A stretch of DNA of 64,000 nucleotides from assembly GCF_009389715.1 (NCBI RefSeq), contig NC_052404.1, forward strand, positions 9,322,745 to 9,386,744. Direction: 5' to 3'. This document shows positions 34,469 through 47,376 of this stretch, piece after piece. The stretch comes from Phoenix dactylifera (lineage: Eukaryota; Streptophyta; Magnoliopsida; Arecales; Arecaceae). Both the position numbers and the translations under genes were made by a program. How positions within the stretch are numbered: the first letter of the stretch is position 1; every line of letters starts with the position of its first letter. A model generated the notes under the pieces. That model saw nothing but the letters and a program-made list of their open reading frames with translations. It was not told where the DNA came from and did no database searches.

Positions 34469-37400
34469 CTAATCACCGGATTTAGACGCTTCAACCGCGG
34501 TGGCGCCGCCGCCACCTTCTTCAACGGACGAGCCCGCAGAAGCAGCCAATTCCGGTTTGATCTGCTCCAGCTGCTGCAGGATTTGCTGAACCTCCGGCCG
34601 GGCAGCCGGAGAAGGATCCACGCAATGCAGTGCCAGCTTCAACGTGTTGAGCAATTCATCCCCGGTTGTCGTCCCGGCCTCCGCATCTCTCATGAGCTCC
34701 AGATCAAACACCTCATTTGTCCACTCCTCCTTCACGATCGACGCCACCCAGTGAGGTAGATCCATGCCATTCGTCGTCTCTCCGGGGGACTTTCCCGTCA
34801 AGAGCTCCAGCATGATCACTCCGACGCTGTAGACGTCGGTCTTCGTGCCGGCCTTCTTCAGCTTGGAGAGCTCGGGAGCGCGGTAGCCGAGTGCGCCGGC
34901 AGTGGCAATCACGCTGGAACTGGCGGCACTGGTCATGAGGAGGGATAGGCCGAAATCGGCGATCTTGGCATCCGTGTTCTCATCCAGTAGGATGTTGCTG
35001 CTCGTTAGGTTGCCATGGATCATCTTCATGTCGACATGAAGGTGGCATAGGCCACGCGCTACCGCCATGGCTATGCTCATCCTCGTCGGCCAATCAACCC
35101 GTGTGTCGGGGCCCCGAGCTGCAGATCGACGACAAGCAACACAAATAGAACGAATGATATATTAATCGATGATCAAAAGTCTTTAATCTCAGAACTACTT
35201 TTCTTCAAGGAGTTTAACGCAAAACTAACATTTAATGTCCAGTTCTAGCGATAACACACTGCTTCTAAGCTTTGAGTTTGGATTGCCAACTTTAATCAAA
35301 TGTGTGAAAGGTGAGTACCATCTAGGCTAAAAGAAACAAGAACGATTTAAGGTAGCCTCATATAGTAGAAGAAAAAGATGCAAAGCGGCAAACTAGCAAT
35401 TGGAGATCGAAAGCACGTACAATTTAGGCTATATGAAGCAGAAATAATGAGGTACGTAATTAATTTCATGTGGTTAGCAATACAATGCAGTAATCTATTG
35501 GTAACTGGAGAAAGGGAAAAGAATAAAAAAACCAAGATATTTAGAAGGACAAGGTGGTCTGATAGGGCAGCTCCATTAGAGTTGGTTAAAAGGTGGCAGA
35601 TTAAAATTGGATTCAAAGAAGAGCTTACCATGTAGGAAAGCTGCGAGGCTTCCCTTGTGCATATAGTCAAATACCAGCAACTTCTCGCCTTTGGGGCCCA
35701 GATAATAAGCCCTGAGAGCCAATAGATTCGGATGCCGGATCTTCCCGAGCATGCTCGCCTCCGCTTCGAAGTCCCTCTGATTCTTTGCCATTCTTTCCCT
35801 TAGCCTTTTCACCGCGACCTGACTCCCGTCCTCCAGCGTCGCCTTGTATACGGTCCCGTAGGTACTCTTCCCCATGATCTCCGCCGTCGCACACAGAAGG
35901 TCGTCAGCCGTGAATGCCAGCGGCCCATCAAAGTGGACGAGCTTCCCCCCGGCGTCCCCTCCTGCCTCTGCTTCAGCTCCCCCCGCCGCAGGCCCCGGCT
36001 TCTCGCCTGTCCCAGCTCCCGCTCCGGCAGCTGCGCGCTCATCACTCGCAGCAGCAGCCCCTCGTCCGACCAAGCAGCAGAGAAGAGCACAGCAGAGTAG
36101 AAATAGAACCACGAGAACAATCCCTGCAGCTATGAGAATAATATCCTTGGTGCTCAGTTTGCGGTGGTGATGGGGCACCGTCGAGATCGTTGGAGAAGAA
36201 ACATTCGGATGAGGGGGAGGAGGACATGGGACCAGAATGCTGTACCCGCAGAGCTGGATGTTTCCCCTGAAAGAGCTGGAATTGAACTTCTCGGAGAGGA
36301 GAACGGGGACCGGACCAGATAAGTTGTTGTTGGAGACATTGAAAGCAGTGAGATTGGTTAGAAGATCGAGGGAGGCCGGAATCGGTCCGCTGAGATTGTT
36401 CCCCGATAAGTCCAGCTGAGAAAGGCTGGAAATATTCCCGAGGGCGGCCGGAATCTCACCATCGAATTGGTTCCTCCCAAGCGAGAGGACTGAAAGGTTC
36501 TTCATCCTATCGATGGTTTCTGGGATCCGATTCTCAAGGTGGTTGCCCTCAAGGTTGAGCTGAAGTAATGAGGAAAGGTTGCAGAGAGATGGAGGGAAGC
36601 TTCCTCCGATGGAGTTATGAGAAAGGTCTAGAGTTTGCAGCCTCGGAAGAGTCCCCATTTCTTCAGGTATGCTTCCATTGAGCTTATTGTTGCTAAGAGT
36701 AACTTGTTCTAGCATCGGCAACTTGCCGAGGGAAATGGGAATGCTTCCCGAGTAGAAGTTGTAATCTAGATTCAACGTCCGAAGCTGATAGGCTTGGTTA
36801 TCTTCCCTCCCTCCCCAAGCATCAGGAATGGAACCGGAAAGGTTATTGTGTTGAAGGTGGAGGAATGTGAGGGTAGGGAGGTGAGTGACGCCGAGGGGGA
36901 TCACTCCTGAGAGGTTGTTATAGCTAAAATTGAGCCTGTAGAGCCTTGTGGAGTTCCATATGGAAGAGGGAATACTTCCTGTGAGCAAATTGTTGCTAAC
37001 ATCCAGAGTCTGGAGCACGAGGCAGTCACCAATGGAAGGTGGGATGGCGCCCGAGAAGCGATTGTTGAAGAGATAAACGCCTCTGAGATCACGAAGGAAC
37101 CCGAGCGCCGAGGGGATCTGGCCACCGAGGGAGTTGTCATGGAGGCTTAGCTTTCTTAATGCGGTGAGCTGGCCAACCTTCTCGGAGATGTGCCCACCCA
37201 GTCCCCTCCATGGCAGCTGGATAGCTATCACCTTTCCGCGGACGCATTTGATCCCCACCCAGGCGCCGGAGCAGGCATCGAGGCCGGTGCCATTCCAGCT
37301 CCTGAGGAGCCCTCTGGGGTCATCCAATGCATGCTTGAAGGCTTGGAGGCCCTGGTAGTCGGCTTGGGTGATGATGACTCCATCCCAAGCCCGGCAAGAA

Positions 37401-37561
37401 ACCGGGCTAATCACCATGAATGGTAGAATGCCAAGGAAGGCCAACAGGCACTCCCATTGGAAGAGCTTTCCGAATGGGCTTCTCCTGGACTTGGAGCTCT
37501 GGTACTTCACGTTTCTATTCTCCCCACTTGAAATCTGGCATTGTCTTGCTGTATCATCCAT
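34469..37561 (-). CDS. Leucine-rich repeat receptor-like kinase, IMK2/IMK3-like, probable pseudokinase
   Basis: A plasma-membrane LRR receptor-like kinase (subfamily III, meristematic-kinase type). Exons are 35629-37561 and 34469-35118, with a 510-bp GT-AG intron inside the kinase domain; 860 residues. It has a signal segment at about 33-56, an LRRNT_2 cap at 68-106, about ten LRRs (108-420) and a transmembrane helix near 473-499. A Gly/Ala-rich juxtamembrane segment and the kinase domain (about 560-850) follow. The kinase keeps the VAVK lysine (585) and DFG (699-701), but the catalytic loop reads [10 protein letters not shown], so HRD is HGN (679-681). Known relatives in this subfamily share that change and are described as probably inactive, so signalling likely goes through a partner kinase. 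The 5' flank contains a GA microsatellite (37709-37728). Confidence 0.93.
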
Positions 37562-37708
37562 GTCGATGAAGGGAGTAAGGAAGCTGTACCAAAAAACAAA
37601 GGGAGTAATTAAGGAAGAAGATGACTGGTCCAGAATGCTACTCCTTTCCCTTTCTTCTGCTACTTTCGCCTATTGGAACGAAGAAGATGGAAGGAGAGAA
37701 CGGGGGAG

Positions 37709-37728
37709 AGAGAGAGAGAGAGAGAGAT
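37709..37728. repeat. (GA)n microsatellite upstream of the receptor kinase
   Basis: A GA dinucleotide run about 150 bp upstream of the start codon (on the coding strand a CT run). Such CT runs are common in plant 5' UTRs and core promoters. Confidence 0.75.
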
Positions 37729-37747
37729 GAAGGAATGGGTTTAAACG

Positions 37748-40669
37748 AGGGAATCTTATTCTTGGGGAGACAAACTAGGCGAGTCAGATGGTTTTGTTCA
37801 GGGAGCCATTTTTTGTGTGGAGGCAAACGGCTAGTTTTCCTTGCGTCGGCAGAGGGAAATGAAACGGGCGTAGCCTCTCCGGTGGTGCTTCTCCAACGGC
37901 TATTTTATCCGTGGGTCCCACGGCTCGGGAACGGCATCGATGCCCGATCTCCACACAGTAATTAAAGCGTCACTGCTCGGTTGGCGGAACGAGGTAAAAA
38001 TCCGCTATCCTTTTTGGCTGTTCAACGGGCGAAAGGGGCTAGGTTAGCATCCGCTCAAAACTACTTTAGCATCCAAATTTATCTGTATATTTATAAAAAT
38101 TTAAGCATCTAACTAATATTTATATTTATAATCATATTTATTATATATATATATATATAAAATTATTTAATTAGTATTTAAATATCTAATTTTATTTAAT
38201 TTTATATTATATTAAAAAAAATAATAAAAAATATATAATAATATTAATATACTATTAACTTGATTTTTTATATGCTTACTAATATTTTTGATTTTTTGGT
38301 CATAAAATTTAATTATCTGACATCCAGTCTAGTTTTAATCCTAAACTATTCTTCACTTGTTTTGTTTCTTTTTTTTTCTTTCTTTTTTTTTCTCCATTCT
38401 AATTATTTATAAAGAATAATAAATAGTAAATGCATGTGTTTTTACCTAGCAGCTTGCATTTTTTTCAACCTATCTTATATTTATTCTGACCTCCTGCCAT
38501 AGAATATGGCTTTTCATCAGAAATTGAAAAATCCAAGTCCTTCCTACGATGTTTATTATTATTTTTATTGGAATAACTTTTTATTAACAATTTTAAAAAA
38601 ATATAATTATATTTTATTATGTGCATAGCATCTATTATTTTTTTTAAAAAAAATGGTAGCCTTCATAGATGGAGCTCTTGGAGGATGAGCCCTTCATTAT
38701 ATTAAGCTGGTCGGGTTGTCGAAGGATCGCAACCGCCAAATGGTCAATTTTAAGGATGCAAGAGATGTAATCCCAAAGACAAGCCTTTCTAACATGAGAT
38801 GAGATCCTTATTTTCCTTTATTTACAAAAAAACCCTCAAAAAGTAAATGTATTATTATTTCCTATGAGAATATCATCTCCCAAGGTCTACACAACCACGA
38901 AATTAAGACCTGCAAAAAAGTCATTATTTTTTGCTCCATTGGCTGTCTCAACCACCACCAAGTTTAAATCCCAATCCTCCAATCCCTAGCTTACAAAATT
39001 TTCATTGAAGGTATGGCGATTTGCAGTCAGGACTTTTGTTTAATGACATATATATTAACGAAGAGAAGCTCTAACCAACCCCCTACCATATACACATTCC
39101 CTAACTGGGTCAAAGTCCAGCTCCCAAGCAAATCGAGCCTAACACTTATTGTACAAGAATATCAAGTTAATAAAGTGGCAAGAGGATGTACCATCCAAAC
39201 TAAGTTTGGTGGTGGTATCGCATGATATTTTTGACTGCTAAATGACAGTAGCGGTCGCCGTAATTACCTTTTTGTATGCTCCTATTGTTTCTCCCACTTT
39301 ACATATTACTTTAGAGTAACAAAAGAAGAGCATGTTATTAGATAACATAAAAAGTGATAAATATTTGAATAGTAAAGTCTTATTGATTGATCGGATCATA
39401 GCCATCCATCAACACACTTTTCAAAGCACACTCGACAAGTTATGAAGCTCCAACATTCTAGCAGTCTCTCGCGATTGCCCGCAGGCGAACGCCCGTGATC
39501 AAGATCCCGATACATGAGGAGGGAAGGGGGGGGGGGGAGGGGGAGCGAGTAAGAATAATAATGTCATTTTAAATTTTAATTTTAATTTTAATTAATACAA
39601 CCGTTATAATAGAAATATTTGTACAATAACAGAGTTTTATAAGGATATATATGCAAATATCAATTTTTGAAGAGTATTCACGCAAAATCCAATATTTAGA
39701 AGGGTATTCATGCAAAAAACTTTTTTCTTAAAACAATTCACATTCATCATGTATTAGGAGGAATTTAGTAATAAAATAAATTGGTGTTTTAAAAAGGGAA
39801 AATCCTGATGGCTGACTTTTCATGGAATCATATTAGTCATCAAAATATGTTTTTCACTTTAATCATTTCAATGCTCTGGAGTAATGCTGCAAGACTTATG
39901 CTATGCATGCATGAATAGTTCTCTTACCACATAGCAAGAGAAAATCAGTGCAATTCATGAAATTTATTGCCACGTACAAGATTGGTTGATTATGGATTGC
40001 CGAATTAGCAATGAGCTTGATTTTTTTTTTTTTTGCATGCATGCATAATAGACCCCTAATGGATTTTTGAGTGTTCTTAGTTATAATTATTGAACATGTT
40101 TCTGCTAAATTCTGAGCCGAGGCTAACACGCTATTCGGCCCGCTTTATGGTCAGTAAGAACCAAATTGAGTGAGGTTGGATGAGACCGATGTGAGGAAGA
40201 ACTAGTCGCCTTCAAGACTAATCTGTAAGAAGTCCAATTGCTAAAAAAATTTTGGCGAGGACTCTCCGATGCTTAAATCAGAATAGTAAAGCAGCAATGT
40301 GGAAGAGAGAAAAATTGTAGAGAGGAGTCTTTAAATGAGTTTACCTGAGGATCCCTGAGCCACCTCTTTATGTAGGGTAGGATATAGATCTATTACCTAA
40401 TTTGGCGCGACGTATTTTAACTATAGGATAATAGTTGGCATTATGTTTATAACATGGTAACCATTCCGTGCGAGCAACACGCTGCGGCAATTACGCTGAT
40501 CATGCATTAAGTACAGTATCGGCATACCCGCACCGCACTTCAGATTTATTTAAGTTATTTACCTCAAATATTCTAAAGTCAAGAAGGTCGGTTAAAATCG
40601 AGATCAAGATGTCCAATATTTTTTCCAGTAGACGTTGCTTTCGGCAGAAGAACAAGCATTCCTCTTTAA
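37748..40669. other. Gene-poor intergenic DNA
   Basis: AT-rich from about 38080 to 38300, with (TA)n. A G-run (GGGGGGGGGGGG, about 39527-39538) is embedded in GA-rich sequence. CATG repeats occur at about 40036-40046. No coding similarity was found in either direction. Confidence 0.5.
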
Positions 40670-41334
40670 TTAGATCGCACAAATCAAACATATCAGATAA
40701 TAGTCAAAAAGTTCCCAACTGTCATCGAGGCATGACAGATGATGGCCATCGCTCAGCCTCGTCCCTAATTTCTGCATGCGATAAAGCACAGAATCAAGAA
40801 GCCAGTACTCATGCACTGTCCAAGAGGTGGCCACAGATTTGTCACCGTCCTTTGCTCGTAGCATAAACTTGAGATTCGTCATCTTTTGCCACCATTGCAG
40901 TGGATGAGGCGCGTGCCATATGCCGTTGCCAGCACCGCGCAGCAGCCCGCCATTGGAGGCGTCGAAACGAGTCGCCGGGGAGAAGCAAAAGAACGCATCT
41001 CTATTCCTCCCATGCCTGAATTCAACTATGCGCATGCAATGCAAGTGCAAGAATCCATGTTAATTAGCTCAGAAGAAGCAGCAAGAAAAGCATGCATGCA
41101 AGAATTTGATAGATAGATCGATGGAGATGATATGTGCAATTAAACTTGCTTCCACGGTTCCAGAGCTCCGTGGTGTGCACGTCGAGCTCGGGGATGAGAC
41201 TGAGATGACACTGTTGCTCTCTGTGCACCTTGGGACCCAAGATAATGCTCGATCAGTTCTTTGTCTTCGAGGTTGAACGTGTACCCGGAGGGATCAAGCT
41301 CCACTGTGGGAACCATCATCCCTCTGTCGTGCAT
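40670..41334 (-). pseudogene. NAC-domain-like gene remnant
   Basis: Minus-strand pieces follow the order of a NAC DNA-binding domain. The first part, from ATG 41334, reads DPSGYTFNLEDKELIEHYLG (subdomain A-like). After a one-base shift near 41235 comes SLIPELDVHTTELWN (subdomain B-like), then probably an intron. From about 41005 down it reads RNRDAFFCFSP...GAGNGIWHAP (C-like), TNLKFMLRAKDGDKSVATSW (D-like) and TVHEYWLLD (end of D/E), to a stop at 40670. Canonical residues are changed (for example WKATG is WHAPH) and there is no transactivation tail. It is either a decayed or a very divergent short NAC gene. The splice sites of the presumed intron are not certain. Confidence 0.6.
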
Positions 41335-42257
41335 GGTGTCGTTCGTGGTTCTTCCTCTGTCTCATGCTCAGTGTCGTTCTTGGTTTTTTTCGCTCCCCCC
41401 TTCTCTCTCAATATTTACTGTGGACAACAGTAACGACCGCAAGAAATCTCTTCTCAAAGAGCTCCAAGAAAACTATTTCTTAGCCGATACCTATGTCTCT
41501 ATATATAGTTATAGGTATATATATATATAAACATATTAAGATTTTTTACACTTAATTCCCCAGCTTAAGACCAACAATATGACCCAGAAGAATTTAATTT
41601 CAACTATACCGGAAAAAAATAAAAAAAAAGAATTTAATAGAAAGCTACGAAGCGGAGAGTCTGCATAGGCCCGACACGTGTCGACAGTCGAGCGAGTCCT
41701 CATAAGATGTTCTATAGAACCGTGAGTAGCATAATCGAGTCATCGAGTCACTAAAGCCATTTTGGACACAGAATTGCAGACAGAATCGAGTCATTTCGAC
41801 CCAGATCTGCGAGGGCTCGGAAGGTTGTCGTGTCTTAATTCATCCCCGATCTCTAGGCTTGCAGTCTGCGGACGGTAACTCAGTCCCGAGGGCCGTATGG
41901 ACGTCACGATGTATCTTGAGAGCTGATTTCATTCCCCTCACGGATGTCTGCTACACTAATCGAATGAATCCGGAAGCCGAACAGGAGGATAGATATTCAC
42001 GATATGCTGCAGGATATCTGGAGACTGACGAGAGGAGACAATTTTTTTTTTTTTTTACAAGGCTCATCTATTAACCTGACATCGACTTTAAAAACACTTC
42101 AAAATATATATATTTTTTTTAGTTGTACTCATATAAAAATAACATAAATAGCCCGTCATAACAAAAAAATAAAAAAAAAACCATGAGCTTTTTTTTTTTT
42201 TAGTTCCATAGTCCAATAAGTTACACTCTCTTTTTGTGCTTTTGGTAAACTCATTAA
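41335..42257. other. Intergenic, no gene seen
   Basis: Includes a (TA) microsatellite near 41516-41528 and T runs at about 42041-42054 and 42190-42201. If the NAC-like gene is functional, its promoter would be here. Confidence 0.4.
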
Positions 42258-42963
42258 GATTTTGTTTGGCAGAGCTTTTGAAGGGCCAAAAAACACTTTG
42301 TAGCTATCCAAAAGTATTTTTAGATACAACATAGGTGTTTGGTAAAATATTCGAAAATAACAGCTTTTTGAAAGAAATTTTATTTTAGAGCTTCTCCAAA
42401 AAAGCACTTTTAGGCTCCATCAGAAAGCTATTTTGAGTTATAAATTTTTCTCTTTTGGAACCAAAATACTCAAGATAAAATATAATAATTACAAATAATA
42501 ATAATAATAATATATAATAATAATTATAATATTTTATATATTTATTATTGTATTATATTATAAATATAATATAATATTACATTATATTATAATACATTGA
42601 TATATTATGTTATATAATATCAAATTATGTTATATTATTATGATATAATATGCAATATTATATTACTATATTATAATAATATTATATTATATTATAGTAA
42701 TATTATACTATATTATATATTTATATATTAATACATATTATATTTTATTATGCTATGTTGTATAATATTAATGCAATTTGCTTTATAGTCATTTTGTCAT
42801 ACGAAAAATATTTTCTCAGTTTATCTACCAAATACAGATTAAAGTCTCACAACAATCTAAAAATTTAGTTACCAGACAGCACATAGCTTTTTATAAAAAC
42901 TTTACTTCAAAAAGTTGTACTTTCGAAAACTCTACCGCCAACAACTCTGCCAAACGGAGCCTA
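42258..42963. mobile_element. MITE-like element with GTTTGGCAGAG inverted ends and AT-rich core
   Basis: GTTTGGCAGAG at 42264-42274 is matched by its reverse complement CTCTGCCAAAC at 42945-42955. Sequence just inside both ends also runs in parallel (GTTTGGTAAAATAT on the left; a TTTGGTAGATAAACTG-like stretch on the right complement). The centre (about 42480-42770) is almost pure A/T. It encodes no transposase. Ends are placed by the inverted repeat; I could not confirm a target duplication. Confidence 0.6.
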
Positions 42964-45900
42964 AACCTCAAAGGAAATGAATCAGAAAAATGTTAATTAA
43001 TTCTGCGGTGATTTCTTCACCCTCTCCTCTAAGCCTTGGTTAATTAAAGATGGTGGCCGCCCTCACAACCTCAACTTCAGAGCTTCCTAGTTCGTAATGC
43101 ATCTAAAATACCGACACAAGTCTACTCTTCTCAAGGCCATCAGCTCACTCGGGATGATTTTGTTCCCGGCATCAATGATGCCCAAGCAGGCGGCTGTGAT
43201 TCATGTAAATGTTGACTCTGAATGCCATGTCTCCTCTACTTTGGACATTCCCCACTTCATGGGTACTTCCACATTGGAGACAAAATCTTCATCGCCAAGT
43301 TCAAGGTTGACGAGGCCGTTCCCGCTTGAATGGCTTGGGGAGCCTCCTTCACCCTCGCGGGTCTCCTCTCCCTCCAGAGACAAGACTCACCTCCTGATAG
43401 GAAAAAATAAGTCTGAAGTCAAGTCTTGACCTAAAATGTGAAAAAAAAATCCAAAAATAAGTCTAAGTCTGAATTGATTATCTGGGAGACCAGAACCCTG
43501 TCAAAACTCGTTGGAGAACCATGGCTTGCTTTGCGCGGCAGGATTCTTACAATATTCAGATAAACATTAGTTTACCAAAAACTTCTGACAAATTCAATGC
43601 CACAAGTTAAGGATAGAGAACTAGCGAAGCTCATCATCTACTACCCAATAATTCACCATCTCACAACCATGTTTGCAATTTCATTTACCAAATTGCTACT
43701 AGCTGTCATATAAACAAAAGCAACCACAATATCGTTGTGTGTTATACATGGGCATTATGGGGCGCCATTCTTCGATGACCCTGATGAATAGATTGCACTC
43801 CCTTCTAAACCAAAAAGGCAGATCCCCTTTCAAGTGGAAGATCAAAAGAGAACCCACCAAATGAGTATAGCTCTTCTCACTTTTCTTCTTCCAAAAGGTC
43901 CTAGCTGAGTCTCTCCATTAAAAGAAAAAAAAAGAGGAAAGAATGCCCTCAGATATTTTTACAAAAAAACTAGATCCAAGTATTGCATATCATAACATTA
44001 AACCGAATATTGTTTCACAAAATTTTGCCTTTAAGGGAAAAAACCAATTTCTTATGACACATCTTTTTACCATATCCAGCATTCCTTCAGGTACCATTGC
44101 CAAATAAAGAGTTCCATTCTAGTGTGACTTTCTGAAATTTTGACCAGTCCACTACACTCAATTATAGAAAGCACAACTGGATTCAAATTCCATGCTAGAC
44201 CATGTGAGAAAGTCAAAGCTGTATGAGTCAGCATTTCAATATGGTAGACTTTCTTTTTGAGATAGTGAAGTTCAAAGACTCATGACCTAAATTGTGGTTT
44301 CTTAAGATCCTGAAGTGCAGGGGCCACAGTTACATGCATCATAGACATAACTATTCTTTAGCTATAAAGACAAAGGTTAACCATTTTCTTTCCTCAACTA
44401 ATCAGGAACTGAATGTTGATGCGAAAAGTATGGCTTAAACCTATATCATAGATGGTATTATGGACTTTGAAATGGCCAACCTCATGAAAGTGCCGATTCC
44501 TTTTTTTAACTCACAAGGAACTGAATGAAAATGGAGATGTGTTACCAATTAACAACCTATTACATGCGTTAGATAAGAATTGATAAACTAAAATCCAATT
44601 TTACTCTCCCTTGATGCATAAATTTGATTCCATTTTACTCATGATGTCAACAAAGATAGCAGTCTTCCCCTCTCCTTCTTCTCTAGGGATTTAAACAATA
44701 ACACCACATGGCCACACTCATCATCCATCTCGGAATCATCTCTCTTGTATCGTCATCTATGTAAACTCTTACACATTTCCAAGGATTATAATAATCATAA
44801 CCTCAGTTATGCTTAGTGTTGTTGCCGATGACTAATATACTTTCCCTTACAACTATATTGGTATGCATTAATCACACAGCACTGTAGAAGAGCATATTCC
44901 CTTCATTCACCCTTCCATGAATCTTGCCAGCCATCCCCTACTATCTTTGGGTTGAAAAAACCTGTACAAATGTCAGCTCATGATTTTTCAAATTTCTTTA
45001 TTACGTAACTCCCCTTCTTCATTTCTACTCAGAGTGCCCTTCAATACCAATCCTTCAATAAAAAAGATGAACATAGAGGAAAATGAAGGCCAGAGGTCAC
45101 CCCACAACCCCAAGCATACTTCAGGGCAAACCATCCAAAAGATGATCAAACAAAAAACCAAGAACCAAAATGTCCACCCTAGAAACAAAGTATCTGGTTC
45201 ACGATCACTAGCTATAGAGCCCTAGTTCTAATCCCAAGGACGAGCCATTTCCAGGGCTACATCCCCTGTTTTCTACCAAAATGATAGCAGCAGCAGCAAT
45301 AGGAGCAACAACAGTAGTAGTTGAAGCAGTAACAGTAGCAATATTAGGAGTAGCTGCAGCAGCCGTAGAAATCATGCTAGCAACAGCAGCAGCAATAGTA
45401 GTAGTCGGAGATTCTATCGACCTCCTTGTCTCTCCCTCTCTCCTTCTGTTTTTCTTTTTGGTTTCTATTGGAGTTACAGTTGATGTTATTGAGAGTTTTT
45501 AGATCTTTTCTAGTGATTGATGATGCATTAATTTTTATATTGGCTTGTGTTCTGCATTTTAGCTTGAGTTGGATTGAGAATATAAAAATGTGCTTGAATC
45601 AGATAGAATATAAAAATGTGTTTGAAGCAGGCATATAGATTGGGGGATTTTGTAGTTTTACCTTGACTTCTATTCTTTTTGTTGTGCTGTATTTTCTTTA
45701 TTTTAGGAAAATGAAAAAAAATCAATCTCCTACTTTTTTTCTCTTGTATTATGCTTTGTTTTCACAATTTTTATATTGTAGTAACATAGTAGTATCATTA
45801 CTTTAATCATAGTAGTAAGTAGTAACATACTAGTGTTACTACTATTGTCGTAGTAGTAGCACCATGTAAAATTAATATGATTTCTGTATGTTGCTAAGAC

Positions 45901-47376
45901 AACCATGGCATTATGTTCTATAAGTTTAGAACGAACAATAAAATTGCGAAAGTTTTTGAAGTGTTATGTTTAAGTAAAACTCATGACTAATTATTACCAT
46001 TGTACCTTCGGATCATGTTATATGGATGGTTTATTGGGACTAACACAATTTTTAATCAAAAATTAAAATATATGAAGATATATTATTTGTAAATTTTGTA
46101 CAAAATACCTCACCTGGGTAGTCACCTCATCACATAGGCTATCGTCTAAGCTTTAGGAAGGTCCATCGCCTAGGGTACGCCTAGGCTATTGAGAACTATG
46201 CTTTCTTGTTAATCATCTAGAAATTTTGAAATCCAAAACATGACACATGGAAAAGTGAAAAATCAAAACGAAGAAACGAAGCAGAATAGTAGAACTGATT
46301 ATACATAGGAAACTCAAAACATATTTAGTAACTGATGCAACATAATTTGGACATTCTTTTCCCATGACCTGATAAAGGACCCCATAACGTACTACAAAAA
46401 CTTCCTTCAACTTCTAATCCTACTAAAATAAATAATCATCAATTATTTTTTGACACAAATTTCCAAACCTATGTTTGCTAGATGTCTTATGACTGATAAC
46501 ACTAGATAAGCATCAGGGTATCTAAAATGCCGTCCGTTATTTGCATAACAGTAAAAATGACAATATCATAGTTTAATACAAACAATAAATTTTGTGAAGT
46601 GATTTTCATAGGAATGTTCTGATTTCGCAATCCAGAGTTAAAAATAAATCCGTAACTCTAAAAGGTTAGACAACAAAAAAAGGTCATGATCACTTAAACA
46701 TGATAACAAAAGACAAGGCCCTATTGGTCGTATGTCAGATAGACAGCAGTAAAAGAGTTAGAACTATCTCAAAAAACTTGAGCATATACCATAAAACATT
46801 TGGAAGTTATGTAAGTTCCAATAAAATTATTTTCATCTCTAAGCAAATTATAGGAGGCTGGACAGCAGATAGATCAAGATCTGGATTTCAAATCCCGGAA
46901 ACGACCTCTAAGATCCCTATCAACTGCTCCCAGATCTGAAATTTCCAGTGATTAATCTCAGATATTCATATAAAATAAATATCAAGTATAGAAACATGAA
47001 TTTACAGTACAAAACACAAAACAGCCAGGTCTAATCTTACTTCCCAGAACAACCACATTAAAAAGCACCAAAATTTTCCCACAAAGCATAACACAGGGAT
47101 TAACGAGACTAATACATATCAGCAAAGATTCTTCAATAGATCTGAAACAATTCCACTGATGCACTCGGAGAACAATTCCAAAAAAAGTTGCATGAATCCA
47201 GAGTTCTATACCTCTCTCGAACCAATCATCCGTGGATATACATAAAGAACCCTAATTTTCCAAGAATATCTTCCTTCTCCTACCTACCAAATACCAATAC
47301 AAGGTAATGGGGAGAGAAGGGAATGCCCTACGTAACCAACCTCAATGAATGTAACCACATGACCGTCAGATCCACA
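42964..47376. other. Gene-poor intergenic DNA
   Basis: Mostly AT-rich sequence. At about 45283-45415 a degenerate (GCA/GTA)n trinucleotide tract is present. The short frame 43097-43429 has no family I recognise and ordinary AT-rich surroundings, so I do not call it a gene. The last few hundred bases (about 47000-47376) probably include the PRA1 3' UTR. Confidence 0.5.
45283..45415. repeat. Degenerate GCA/GTA trinucleotide tract
   Basis: Runs such as AGCAGCAGCAATAGGAGC and AACAGTAGTAGTTGAAGC extend over about 130 bp with 3-bp periodicity. The translated frame is only Ala/Val/Ile and is a by-product of the repeat. Confidence 0.7.

Noticed and set aside
43097-43429. 110-codon frame in the gene-poor region
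   Set aside because: No recognisable family, splice context or codon bias; length is within chance for this DNA.
45281-45502. Plus frame rich in Ala, Val and Ile that looks like a membrane protein
   Set aside because: It follows from the GCA/GTA trinucleotide tract; there is no family similarity and no gene context.
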